Positions 1-6,996 of a stretch of 9,155 bases of DNA are shown here, in pieces (within the stretch, counting starts at the first letter, position 1; each line of letters starts with the position of its first letter). The stretch lies in contig JAHEZA010000062.1 in the NCBI GenBank assembly GCA_023251335.1, positions 1 through 9,155 of the forward strand. Reading direction: 5' to 3'. The position numbers and the translations under genes were made by a program. Source of the stretch: Chitinophagaceae bacterium (GTDB lineage Bacteria > Bacteroidota > Bacteroidia > Chitinophagales > Chitinophagaceae). The notes below the pieces were generated by a model. That model did no database searches. It worked only from the letters and a program-made list of their open reading frames with translations, and was not told the origin of the DNA.

Positions 1-477
1 GGGTGTCGGATCTACCATTGCATACTTACCAATTTCATTAATATCCATTTCATCTAGCATATCTACTGCGTTTTTATAAGTAGCGTCTTTATCAGGTTTT
101 ATAATAACGAATAGGTCTGCTGCAGGAGTTGACTTCTTTTTATCGAGGATTATTTTTCTTACCTCTTTATAAGTCGTCGTTTGCATTTTAGAAGGATCAT
201 TACCCTCATAATAATAAACCACATTTCCTTTACCGAGCAACAATGTCAGCGAGCCGGATTCCTTTACTTTCATATCCAGGTTAGGATCTTTTGTATCCTT
301 AGGCATATTCAGGTTCATTGAAGTTGGCTGTTGCACCGTAGTAGTAAAGATAAAAAAAGTGATAAGCAAAAATCCGAGATCAACCATAGGCGTAAGATCT
401 ACACGGGTGGAAAGCTTCTTACCTTTCTTGACGCCAGGCCCCTTTTTGGAGCTCTGCTTTACTTCCATCTCTGCCAT
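1..477 (-). CDS. exbD: ExbD-family biopolymer transporter, second copy (3' end cut by the window)
   Basis: ExbD is the single-span inner-membrane subunit that, with ExbB, uses the proton motive force to energise TonB. The frame is open from ATG at 477 to the left edge, giving 159 residues with no stop. A Lys-rich cytoplasmic head (residues 1-25) precedes the signature VDLTPMVDLGFLL (26-38). In it D33 sits at the start of the one membrane helix (about 31-48) and matches the essential membrane Asp of ExbD. A periplasmic domain follows (from about 55), with the usual strand-helix pattern ending near DMLDEMDINEIGKYAMVD. There is no large insertion, so this is the canonical-looking copy of the two. 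It lies 41 nt downstream of the other exbD and is probably co-transcribed with it. Probably only the C-terminal tail is missing. TolR is the main alternative, but an ExbB/ExbD/ExbD cluster is the common Bacteroidota arrangement. Confidence 0.9.
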   Translation of the reverse strand, partial: MAEMEVKQSSKKGPGVKKGKKLSTRVDLTPMVDLGFLLITFFIFTTTVQQPTSMNLNMPKDTKDPNLDMKVKESGSLTLLLGKGNVVYYYEGNDPSKMQTTTYKEVRKIILDKKKSTPAADLFVIIKPDKDATYKNAVDMLDEMDINEIGKYAMVDPTP

Positions 478-518
478 AGTAATAAGTTTTTTGTTTTAAT
501 AAATAGTTTTAAATCCGT

Positions 519-1190
519 TTACTTTTTAGCATCTTCAGCTTTTTTACCTTCCAATTGCTCCCTTATATTCTTTTTGTATAGTTCACTTCCTTCCGGAACC
601 TGCTTCGCATTTGTTACCAGGTTGTATTTAAATTCATCATTCTGTTTGAAAGCATCAACCACCGCTTTAAATATAGGATATTTGGCTGCATCATCTCCCT
701 TGATCAAAAAATTCAGATGGGCTCCCAAACTTACCGCTTTTGCAGCGCCAATCCAGGCAGCCAATTCGTTATTCGCACTATCAACTGGTATTCCCGGAAG
801 GTCTGTTTTTGCAATTTGCTCAGGAGTAAGCTTAATATACTGTTGAAGCTGACTGATGGGAACGCCCACATAACCAGTATTTTCAAAATCTTTTACATCC
901 TGCGGAGAAAAAGAAATATTTCTTTCTTTCCCCAATTCTGTTATTACGTCTGCTTTGAGTTTCTGATCCATATCAAGAAACACCTTATTGTTCTTATCAA
1001 TTGTTACATTCAGGAAATCTTTCTGTGGCGCGACTTTGTTTGACACGGAACTTGGAGGAGTAACGTTCAATGCATCCTGTGGCTTGAATTGAGCGGCAAG
1101 AATGAAGAAGGTTAACAAAAGAAAGGCTACATCACACATGGGCGTCATATCTACACTGGTACTCCCACGTTTTATTTTTGCTCTTCCCAT
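519..1190 (-). CDS. exbD: ExbD-family biopolymer transporter, first copy, with enlarged periplasmic domain
   Basis: This is a complete 223-residue ExbD/TolR-family protein, the proton-channel partner of ExbB in the TonB energising complex. The N-terminus is short and basic. The signature VDMTPMCDVAFLLLTFF (13-29) carries the membrane Asp at D20, and the helix spans about 18-33. The periplasmic part starts with a strand typical of ExbD (NVTIDKNNKVFLDM, 61-74) and resumes with FLIKGDDAAKYPIFKAVVDA (161-180). Between them lies an extra segment of about 60 residues (about 90-150) that canonical ExbD proteins of about 140 residues lack. The C-terminus is a charged, Lys/Glu-rich tail (206-223). It follows exbB by 66 nt and precedes the second exbD by 41 nt. 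The two ExbD copies differ strongly outside the membrane signature, so they are divergent paralogues and not a recent duplication. Confidence 0.9.
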   Translation of the reverse strand: MGRAKIKRGSTSVDMTPMCDVAFLLLTFFILAAQFKPQDALNVTPPSSVSNKVAPQKDFLNVTIDKNNKVFLDMDQKLKADVITELGKERNISFSPQDVKDFENTGYVGVPISQLQQYIKLTPEQIAKTDLPGIPVDSANNELAAWIGAAKAVSLGAHLNFLIKGDDAAKYPIFKAVVDAFKQNDEFKYNLVTNAKQVPEGSELYKKNIREQLEGKKAEDAKK

Positions 1191-1256
1191 ATTTTTTTAT
1201 TTATATTAATTATTAGATTCAGAATTAAGAAAATTCCATAAAGTTATTTTCCTTGC

Positions 1257-2120
1257 CTATTTATACAAAGAAGCAAAACTCTGTGTCAGTGTAAAACCTG
1301 ACTCATCAATACCGTAAGTGATTGCATCAATTTTGGTGGTAAAAATGTTGTATGTGATAATCGCAAATGCAGAAGTACCAATACCTAAAGCGGTATTATA
1401 CAATGCTTCAGCAATACCTATCGATAAAGTACGTGCAGCATCACCTCCACCAGATTCACCAAGAGCTCCAAATGCACGAATCATACCAACCACTGTTCCT
1501 AACAGTCCAATCAGGGTAGATACTGATGCCAGGGTAGACAGGAATACAAGGTTTTTTTCAAGCATAGGCAATTCAAGGGCTGTTGCCTCCTCAATTTCTT
1601 TCTGAATAGCAAGCACTTTCTGTTCTGTATCCAACTCAGTATCAGTAATCATTTGTTTGTATTTGCGTAAGCCGGCTTTCATTACATTGCCTACAGAACC
1701 TTTTTGCTTATCGCATTCTGCAATAGCGGCATCTACCTTTTTATCTGCAAGAAAAAATTGCACTTTACGGATAAATTCTGCATTAGAAGTTTTACCAACT
1801 GCTCTTGACACGGTCAGCGATCTTTCAATTACGAAAGTCAGCACAATCAGGAAGCATCCAATCAAAATGGGCACGATGATACCACCTTCGTACATCCTTG
1901 CAAGGTCGCCTTTTGGGCCTATTTGTTTGGGCCAGAAACCGCCTTTAGGATCCGGAGTGGTGAAATTGCTATCAGCACCGATAACGAAGCGCCAGATAAT
2001 ATATCCAAGAACTACACAAATAATAGGTGCCAGTAAGGAGATAAGGTTATTTGATTTTTTTGCCTGCACCGAAGTGGTTGCGTTTACTGCCGCGTTTGCA
2101 GTAGTTTTTAAATCTGCCAT
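1257..2120 (-). CDS. exbB: MotA/TolQ/ExbB proton-channel family protein (ExbB)
   Basis: ExbB is the multi-span inner-membrane subunit that forms the proton-driven motor with ExbD and energises TonB-dependent outer-membrane uptake. The 287-residue product has four predicted membrane segments: about 27-47, 80-98, 191-214 and 235-258. The family core is clear. It comprises a long cytoplasmic domain (about 100-190) with the E-rich stretch IQKEIEEATALELPMLEKN, then the helix TLIGLLGTVVGMI (202-214) with T209, then the helix GIAEALYNTALGIG (235-248) with E238 and T243, polar positions typical of ExbB/TolQ channels. The N-terminus is longer than in three-span ExbB: it adds a polar Ala/Thr tail, one membrane span and a short loop containing PDPKGGFWPKQIGPKG. 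It is the first gene of the exbB-exbD-exbD set. No Shine-Dalgarno sequence precedes the ATG, as is usual in Bacteroidota. MotA-like or TolQ roles are less likely given the two ExbD neighbours. Confidence 0.93.
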   Translation of the reverse strand: MADLKTTANAAVNATTSVQAKKSNNLISLLAPIICVVLGYIIWRFVIGADSNFTTPDPKGGFWPKQIGPKGDLARMYEGGIIVPILIGCFLIVLTFVIERSLTVSRAVGKTSNAEFIRKVQFFLADKKVDAAIAECDKQKGSVGNVMKAGLRKYKQMITDTELDTEQKVLAIQKEIEEATALELPMLEKNLVFLSTLASVSTLIGLLGTVVGMIRAFGALGESGGGDAARTLSIGIAEALYNTALGIGTSAFAIITYNIFTTKIDAITYGIDESGFTLTQSFASLYK

Positions 2121-2223
2121 GTTGTTGGTTTTAAATGTTTAAGTTTTAAATAATAATGTTGCTTAAAGCAATTCGTAATGCAAGTGTAACGAAAAAAAAA
2201 ATTAAAATTCTTATTTATTGAAA

Positions 2224-2312
2224 AAATATTTTAAAGCGATGCACAAGTTAGTAAAATATTTCAAAGTTAATGAAAGCCTAAAAAAATAAATTGAAATATT
2301 TTAGAAATATTT
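2224..2312. repeat. four AAATATTT palindromes upstream of exbB
   Basis: The 8-bp palindrome AAATATTT occurs at 2224-2231, 2254-2261, 2294-2301 and 2305-2312. The last two form a short direct repeat, GAAATATTTT followed by GAAATATTTT. Copies fall on both sides of the candidate -7 box, so they could be regulator or bent-DNA sites. In such AT-rich DNA they may equally be chance; no regulator is known to me for this motif here. Confidence 0.3.
2262..2269 (-). promoter_or_regulatory. candidate Bacteroidota -7 promoter box for the exb genes
   Basis: Read on the minus strand, this site is TAACTTTG, a full match to the TAnnTTTG -7 consensus of Bacteroidota primary-sigma promoters. It would give an untranslated leader of roughly 135 nt before exbB. 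No TTG element is visible at the expected -33 distance (the minus-strand sequence there is AATT), and the region is very AT-rich, so a chance match is quite possible. Confidence 0.35.
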
Positions 2313-2522
2313 TTTCTTCGTGAATGGAATGTCTAGTGTAGATAAAGGTTTCAAGACATTTTTTAAAAAAGGAACTGGAGTGACAAAGGGATTTTTTTCG
2401 GAGAAAAATAGAAATAGATTTAAAACAATTAATGAAAATCGCGAGGGAGTTTCTGATTTTTTTGGAAGGCTAATTCGCTTCAAAAGTCAGCCAATTAAAT
2501 TGTAATGAAAATATTGATGATC

Positions 2523-3800
2523 TTATTCGTATCGAAGTGCTACTATTGGGTCGAGCCGTGATGCTTTAACTGCGGGATACAATCCGGCGAAAAGGCCGAC
2601 TGCCGAGCATACAACGACGCCGATAAACATCCAGAGCCAGGGAATTACAAATCCCGTGTTAAGAAAGATCCCTACTACATTTCCTACTATTACACCAAGA
2701 ATAATTCCTAAAACAGCTCCTATCAAACTGATAAAAATAGACTCAAATAAAAACTGGGTCCTTATACTGCCACTTTTACCTCCAATGGCCTTTACCAACC
2801 CAATTTCCCTGGTACGTTCGCTGACTGCAACTAACATGATATTCATCAGGCCAATCGCGGCTCCCAGGAGTGTAATTCCACCAATAAACGCAGCGGCCAG
2901 CCCGATTGAGCTAAGTGCTGTCTTAAACACTTCGGCAATCTGGTCGCTTTTATTAATGTAAAAATTTTCGGCTTCATCAACGGCAATTTTTCGTATGGGC
3001 CTAAACGTTCCTTTGGCTTCGGAGATGGCGCCGTCCAACTGTGTTAGATCATTTACCATTATACCTATATTATAGGAAATACCGTCAGTAGGGAATAACC
3101 GACGGATATTATTGTACGTGGTAATTACAACATTATCCGCGTTAAAAAATGCGCTTGAGCCCTTATCTTCCAACACTCCGACCACCCTGTACTTTACACC
3201 GTCCGACTTGATCACCTGGTCTAACGCTTTCCGGGTATCACTGCCAAATAATTTTTGCGCTAAACTATTCCCGACGATACAAATACTTCTGCCGCTTTGT
3301 ACATCCAGTTGATTAAAATTTCTTCCAACATATAATGCGTAGCCATTCTGCGCAAGATAATTTTCATCGGCCCCGGTCATAGAAATATTTGGATTGGTTT
3401 TTATTGTCCCTTCGCTAACGATCACGCTTTGCGGGCCTCTTATCGAAATACTTACTCTTGCAGGAAAAGTGTATCTCTGTTTAAATTCCTTTGCTTCCTG
3501 GTATGTTATAATTTTCCGCTCGTTTGATTTTTTTTCTTTAAGATTACTCCTGGATGTTTTCTTTACTTGCCTTTCGCCACCGCCAACTCTTATCTGCCTG
3601 TCGCGAAATACGATACTGAATGAATTAGCGCCCATCGTGGCAAAGTTTTCAGAAAGACTTTGATTCATAGAGGTGATTGCTGTAATAATTCCAATCAGCG
3701 CCATTATGCCAAATGCTATAATCGCAACTGTAATACCAGTACGCAGTTTATTACTTCTTACAGTACGAAAGGCCAATGATAAAGAATCTTTTAATTGCAT
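2523..3800 (-). CDS. ABC transporter permease, MacB periplasmic core plus FtsX domain
   Basis: This is an inner-membrane permease of the MacB/FtsX (type VII, mechanotransmission) ABC family, whose members drive export or envelope processes from the periplasmic side without moving substrate across the inner membrane. The 425 residues show the classic plan: a cytoplasmic amphipathic start ([16 protein letters not shown], 9-24), TM1 about 21-43, a large periplasmic MacB core domain about 45-290, then TM2 (about 298-325), TM3 (about 350-378) and TM4 (about 386-408). The coupling motif [14 protein letters not shown] (328-341) and the C-terminal [12 protein letters not shown] (414-425) are hallmarks. 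A very basic segment (about 66-96, with [11 protein letters not shown]) sits early in the core domain. No ATP-binding subunit is encoded in the window, so its MacB/LolD-type ATPase and any MacA-like adaptor must lie elsewhere or be shared. The substrate cannot be told from sequence. It lacks an ATPase domain, so it is not full-length MacB. Confidence 0.93.
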   Translation of the reverse strand: MQLKDSLSLAFRTVRSNKLRTGITVAIIAFGIMALIGIITAITSMNQSLSENFATMGANSFSIVFRDRQIRVGGGERQVKKTSRSNLKEKKSNERKIITYQEAKEFKQRYTFPARVSISIRGPQSVIVSEGTIKTNPNISMTGADENYLAQNGYALYVGRNFNQLDVQSGRSICIVGNSLAQKLFGSDTRKALDQVIKSDGVKYRVVGVLEDKGSSAFFNADNVVITTYNNIRRLFPTDGISYNIGIMVNDLTQLDGAISEAKGTFRPIRKIAVDEAENFYINKSDQIAEVFKTALSSIGLAAAFIGGITLLGAAIGLMNIMLVAVSERTREIGLVKAIGGKSGSIRTQFLFESIFISLIGAVLGIILGVIVGNVVGIFLNTGFVIPWLWMFIGVVVCSAVGLFAGLYPAVKASRLDPIVALRYE

Positions 3801-3828
3801 GCGTTCGTTGTATCTTAAATTAAATTAT

Positions 3829-3850
3829 CGCCGACCGGGGGAAATCGGCG
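3829..3850 (-). repeat. GC-rich hairpin 28 nt before the permease start
   Basis: A perfect 6-bp inverted repeat CGCCGA / TCGGCG encloses a 10-nt loop, in otherwise AT-rich DNA. Read on the minus strand it is followed by ATAATTTAATTT, which is T-rich but broken by A. It could be a weak terminator for transcripts coming from nuo, or a 5' leader hairpin in front of the permease gene. Nothing in the sequence decides between these. Confidence 0.45.
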
Positions 3851-3899
3851 GTAAAGGTAATGGATCAAACCAATTTATTATTGCCACTCATGTATTTTA

Positions 3900-3920
3900 A
3901 TGGAGCGGAATGGAGACGGA
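3900..3920. repeat. short imperfect tandem repeat in the nuoN-permease spacer
   Basis: ATGGAGCGGA (3900-3909) is followed directly by ATGGAGACGGA (3910-3920), two near-identical units differing by one inserted base. Function unknown; it may be simple slippage. Confidence 0.3.
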
Positions 3921-3931
3921 TAAATAATCAG

Positions 3932-3960
3932 CAACAAATAAGAAACTGCAATATTTGTTG
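3932..3960. terminator. perfect 9-bp inverted repeat downstream of nuoN, possible 3'-end hairpin
   Basis: CAACAAATA (3932-3940) and TATTTGTTG (3952-3960) are exact reverse complements with an 11-nt loop. The hairpin begins 36 nt past the nuoN stop, where an operon 3' end is expected. No uninterrupted T tract follows on the minus strand (CTGATTATTTA comes next) and the stem is AT-rich, so a classical intrinsic terminator is uncertain. It may instead protect the nuo mRNA end or be an operator for the permease gene. Confidence 0.4.
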
Positions 3961-3996
3961 GTTTACTGAATGATTGGTCTATGCCGGATGTGAGAC

Positions 3997-5385
3997 TTAA
4001 TAATAAATCCAGTCGATTAGCAGCCCGGGCAAAATACCCAATAATATGATCAAAGCAGCAGTAATAATTAAGAGCCACTTAAAACCAGCCGTTACATTAA
4101 GTTGTTCATTTACACCTTCCACCGGATCTTTAAAATAAATTGCCTGTATTACCCTGAAATAGTAAATAGCACCGATAGCCGCACAAACAACTGCCAGTAT
4201 AACCAGCCACAATTGATGCCCGTCTTTTATGGCTGCCATCAATACATAGAATTTTGCGGTAAAGCCTGCTGTTAAAGGAATACCGGTGAGTGACAGAAGA
4301 AAGATAACTGCGGTGAATGCTATTAGTGGTTGTCTTTTTCCAAAGCCATTGAATCCTTCAATAGAATAATCATTCATTTTGACAATAATAGCAAAAATGC
4401 CGATTGTGGCTAAGCTATAAGCCGCTGCATATAAAAGTAATCCTTCCCTGGCCGTATCGTTTAGCGCAAACAGTACAAACATAAGAAACCCTGCATGGGA
4501 AAGACTGGAATAAGCAAGCATCCGTTTTACACTTCGTTGAAAAACTGCTGTGATATTACCTAACAATAAAGTGGCTGCTGTAATAATGGCAATCAAAGTT
4601 TGCCACTCATGATGCATCGTTCCAAAGGAATTTTGAAATAATCTGAAGAATGCAAAGAAAGCGGCAATTTTTACAATTGTCATCATAAACGACGAAAAAA
4701 CCGCCGGCGCGCCATCATATACGTCGGGCGCCCAAAAATGAAACGGAACTGCTGATACTTTAAAAGACATCCCTACTAACAACAATACCAAACCCGCTGC
4801 AATTAAAGGAAGCAAATGTCCCTGTCCTAAATTAATGGAATCTATATAAAATGAGCCGAGGCTGTTACCTCCATAGATCAATGCTATTCCCATCAGTAAA
4901 ATACCGGTAGAGAACGCACCCATCAAAAGGTATTTTAAAGAAGCTTCATTGCCCTTTAAATTTCGTTTATCGCTACCCGTTAGTATGTACAATGGAATGG
5001 ATAAAATCTCAATCCCAAGGAATAACAGCAAAAGTGTATTAAAAGAAGTCAGAATGGATGCGCCACATAAAACGAAAAACATCAGGCTGAAATATTCAGA
5101 AACATGAGGCCCTACCTTCTCAACATCTCTTCCGTTTAACAGAAAAAATAATAAAGTGCAAATGAAAATAATGGTATTGAAATGCAATCCCAGCGAATCA
5201 AAACGCAGCATTCCTCTTGAATCCACATTGAAAAACGGATGCCCAAAGAATTCCAATATATTAGCGACTAAAACGATAAGAATGCCGGCTATCGCCCAGT
5301 AATTTGCTGTGGTACGTTTTTTGAAAAACACACCTCCAAACATCATTACTACTCCCCAAAGCGCTGTTATAATAATTGCATTCAT
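3997..5385 (-). CDS. nuoN: NADH-quinone oxidoreductase subunit N
   Basis: NuoN is one of the three antiporter-like membrane subunits of complex I that translocate protons as electrons pass from NADH to the quinone pool (menaquinone is expected in Bacteroidota). The 462-residue protein is almost entirely hydrophobic, with about 13-14 membrane helices and the proton-antiporter fold. Functional charges are in place: E125 in LGIEILSIPLY (TM5), K209 in MSFKVSAVPFHFWAPDVY (TM7), K239 in TIVKIAAFF (TM8), K287 in VKRMLAYSS, and K378 in GFTAKFY (TM12). These align by motif with E133, K217, K247 and K395 of the E. coli protein. The motif FHFWAPDVYDGAP (215-227) identifies NuoN rather than NuoM or a Mrp antiporter subunit. 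It is the last nuo gene, 106 nt after nuoM, a larger gap than at the other junctions. Length is normal and nothing appears broken. Confidence 0.97.
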   Translation of the reverse strand: MNAIIITALWGVVMMFGGVFFKKRTTANYWAIAGILIVLVANILEFFGHPFFNVDSRGMLRFDSLGLHFNTIIFICTLLFFLLNGRDVEKVGPHVSEYFSLMFFVLCGASILTSFNTLLLLFLGIEILSIPLYILTGSDKRNLKGNEASLKYLLMGAFSTGILLMGIALIYGGNSLGSFYIDSINLGQGHLLPLIAAGLVLLLVGMSFKVSAVPFHFWAPDVYDGAPAVFSSFMMTIVKIAAFFAFFRLFQNSFGTMHHEWQTLIAIITAATLLLGNITAVFQRSVKRMLAYSSLSHAGFLMFVLFALNDTAREGLLLYAAAYSLATIGIFAIIVKMNDYSIEGFNGFGKRQPLIAFTAVIFLLSLTGIPLTAGFTAKFYVLMAAIKDGHQLWLVILAVVCAAIGAIYYFRVIQAIYFKDPVEGVNEQLNVTAGFKWLLIITAALIILLGILPGLLIDWIYY

Positions 5386-5454
5386 AATGTAGTCCGATCC
5401 CTCAAAGGGTTTTATTTTTCGATTAGTTAAAAAACTTATTTTTATTTACCCGTT

Positions 5455-5484
5455 AAAAAAATGCAGCAACACTGCGGTTGCATT
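5455..5484 (-). terminator. hairpin plus T tract between nuoM and nuoN (terminator or attenuator candidate)
   Basis: On the minus strand, starting 7 nt after the nuoM stop, AATG-CAAC pairs with GTTG-(CTG bulge)-CATT around the loop CGCAGT, and is followed at once by a run of seven T (5455-5461, partly within the stem). This has the form of an intrinsic terminator, although the stem is short and bulged. As nuoN must still be made, partial termination, an RNA-processing or stability element, or chance are all possible. I see no good promoter between it and nuoN. Confidence 0.4.
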
Positions 5485-5491
5485 CCAACAT

Positions 5492-6991
5492 TTATTTTAT
5501 AATCACTTTACTCAAAATATTGGTAACTGTTGATTGCGTCAGATGAATCACAGGTTCAGGATAAATACCTAATGCTAAAACAGCAATAACAAGGATGAAC
5601 AAAACAACTCCTTGTCCTCCACTCATTTTCTTTGCCTGCTCTGCCAATGTATTCATTTTCCCATAAAAAGTTTTCTGCACCATTGACAACATATAAACCG
5701 CTGACAACACAATCCCAAGGCACGCAAACGCGGCAATCCATTTATTATATTCAAACAATCCGTTCAACATCAGGAATTCGCTAACAAAAGAATTGGAAAG
5801 AGGAAGCGCTATATTCGCAAACGCAATAATCACCAGGAAAATAGCGAGGCCTGGCGATTTTGCAGCCAATCCACTCAGTTCCGAAATTTTCCGGACACCA
5901 GTGTTCTTTTCAATAATATCCACAATAACCCATAACGCAAGAATATTAATACCATGGTTCAGCATTTCCAGCATGACACCTTGCAGACCTAATGTGTTAG
6001 CAGAAAAAACAGCAGCTCCCATTAAGCCCAAATGTGCAATCGACGACCAGGCTACAAATCTTTTTAAATCATTTTGGTATAGTGCGATACAACTGGCATA
6101 CAGAATTCCGATAACGCACAACACAATTACAATATGACTGTATTTTGCAACAGCGCTAGGAAAAATCGGAAGTAACCACCTTATCATTCCCAACACACCC
6201 ATCTTAACCATAATACCACTCAACACCATAACCGATGGATAATTAGACTGTTCATAAACATCCGGCTGCCAGGTATGGAACGGAAAAATTGGAATCTTAA
6301 CAGCAAATGCAGCAAAGAACAGCCAGAATAGCCAACCCTGTTGGTGAGCAGATAAATCAGCATGATAAAAAGAATTCAAAGAAAAAGAATGCGCTGAATC
6401 AGCAGATACTGCGGGCGCATGCATATAAACATAGATAATCCCGACCAACATTAGTAACGAACCCAGGAATGTATAAACGAAAAACTTAAACGTGGCCTGA
6501 ATTTTTTTCTCACCTCCCCAACGGCTACAGAGAAAATACAAAGGGATAAGTGCAAGCTCCCAAAAGAAATAAAATAATAACGCATCCGTAGCAACGAACA
6601 CGCCCATGATACCTGCCTGTGACAAGAGCATCAGTGCAAAAAAACCATTCGGATTTTTAAATTCCGATTTATATGTTGCCGCAAAAATCAGCGGATAAGA
6701 AAACGCCGTTAAAAACGTAAGTAAAAAACCCATTCCATCAAGGCCTACAGAAAAACTTGAACCAATATATGGCATCCATACATATGAGACGTTGTTAAAG
6801 TAAAAGTATTCAGGATGATGGGCGATATCAGAATAAAATAAACTAATAATTGAAATCACCAGTGTAGCAATAGATGACAGCAGCGCAAAAGTTTTTATGC
6901 TCTTCGTATTCTTAATAAAAATAGCAGCAATCCCGGTTATAAGTGGTATCCAGATCAATAATTCGGGAAAAGTATAGTATGTACCCAGCAT
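5492..6991 (-). CDS. nuoM: NADH-quinone oxidoreductase subunit M
   Basis: NuoM is the middle antiporter-like proton-pumping subunit of the complex I membrane arm, between NuoL and NuoN. The 499-residue product has about 14 membrane helices. Key residues are visible: E145 in FFWELALIPLYFL (TM5), K232 in FAVKIPIFPFHTWQPDVY (TM7), K263 in GIMVKMGVLG (TM8), K310 in NDLKRFVAWSSIAHLG, and E405 in SFVSEFLML (TM12). A Glu in TM12, where NuoL and NuoN have Lys, is the diagnostic difference of NuoM (E407 in E. coli). The motif PFHTWQPDVYEQSNYPS separates it from NuoL, which has PLYTWLPDAMAGPTP. The ATG lies just 5 nt after the nuoL stop with no Shine-Dalgarno sequence, which suggests translational coupling. 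Length is normal for the family and the frame is intact. Confidence 0.97.
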   Translation of the reverse strand: MLGTYYTFPELLIWIPLITGIAAIFIKNTKSIKTFALLSSIATLVISIISLFYSDIAHHPEYFYFNNVSYVWMPYIGSSFSVGLDGMGFLLTFLTAFSYPLIFAATYKSEFKNPNGFFALMLLSQAGIMGVFVATDALLFYFFWELALIPLYFLCSRWGGEKKIQATFKFFVYTFLGSLLMLVGIIYVYMHAPAVSADSAHSFSLNSFYHADLSAHQQGWLFWLFFAAFAVKIPIFPFHTWQPDVYEQSNYPSVMVLSGIMVKMGVLGMIRWLLPIFPSAVAKYSHIVIVLCVIGILYASCIALYQNDLKRFVAWSSIAHLGLMGAAVFSANTLGLQGVMLEMLNHGINILALWVIVDIIEKNTGVRKISELSGLAAKSPGLAIFLVIIAFANIALPLSNSFVSEFLMLNGLFEYNKWIAAFACLGIVLSAVYMLSMVQKTFYGKMNTLAEQAKKMSGGQGVVLFILVIAVLALGIYPEPVIHLTQSTVTNILSKVIIK

Positions 6992-6996
6992 TAATA

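Larger units (their letters stand above)
2121..2522. other. 402-nt AT-rich spacer between the permease gene and exbB, no convincing gene
   Basis: This stretch holds the 3' flank of the permease gene and the 5' flank of exbB, both read leftward. I see no tRNA, no clear intrinsic terminator after the permease and no recognisable protein. Short open frames of about 60 codons exist on both strands between 2301 and 2505, but they overlap each other, resemble nothing I know and are rich in Lys and Phe, as AT-rich noise would be. The portion 2221-2312 contains four AAATATTT palindromes and the candidate -7 box. A 12-bp T6A6 palindrome lies at 2359-2370. Confidence 0.6.

Noticed and set aside
331..846. 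171-codon open frame on the plus strand opposite both exbD genes
   Set aside because: It runs antisense to two well-supported ExbD frames and resembles no known protein; it is a shadow of their codon bias.
1657..2142. 161-codon plus-strand open frame opposite exbB
   Set aside because: It is fully antisense to a clear ExbB gene, with no family motif or plausible start signal.
2301..2505. Short open frames of about 60 codons on both strands in the AT-rich spacer, possible small proteins
   Set aside because: They overlap on opposite strands, show no recognisable domain, signal peptide or start signal, and have the Lys/Phe-rich make-up expected of AT-rich noise.
2480..2522. Possible terminator right after the permease stop (GGCT ... 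AGCC)
   Set aside because: Only four bases pair, the loop is long and no T tract follows on the minus strand.
3878..4078. 66-codon minus-strand open frame overlapping the 3' end of nuoN in another frame
   Set aside because: Most of it lies inside nuoN coding sequence and the rest in the hairpin-bearing spacer; it has no family resemblance.
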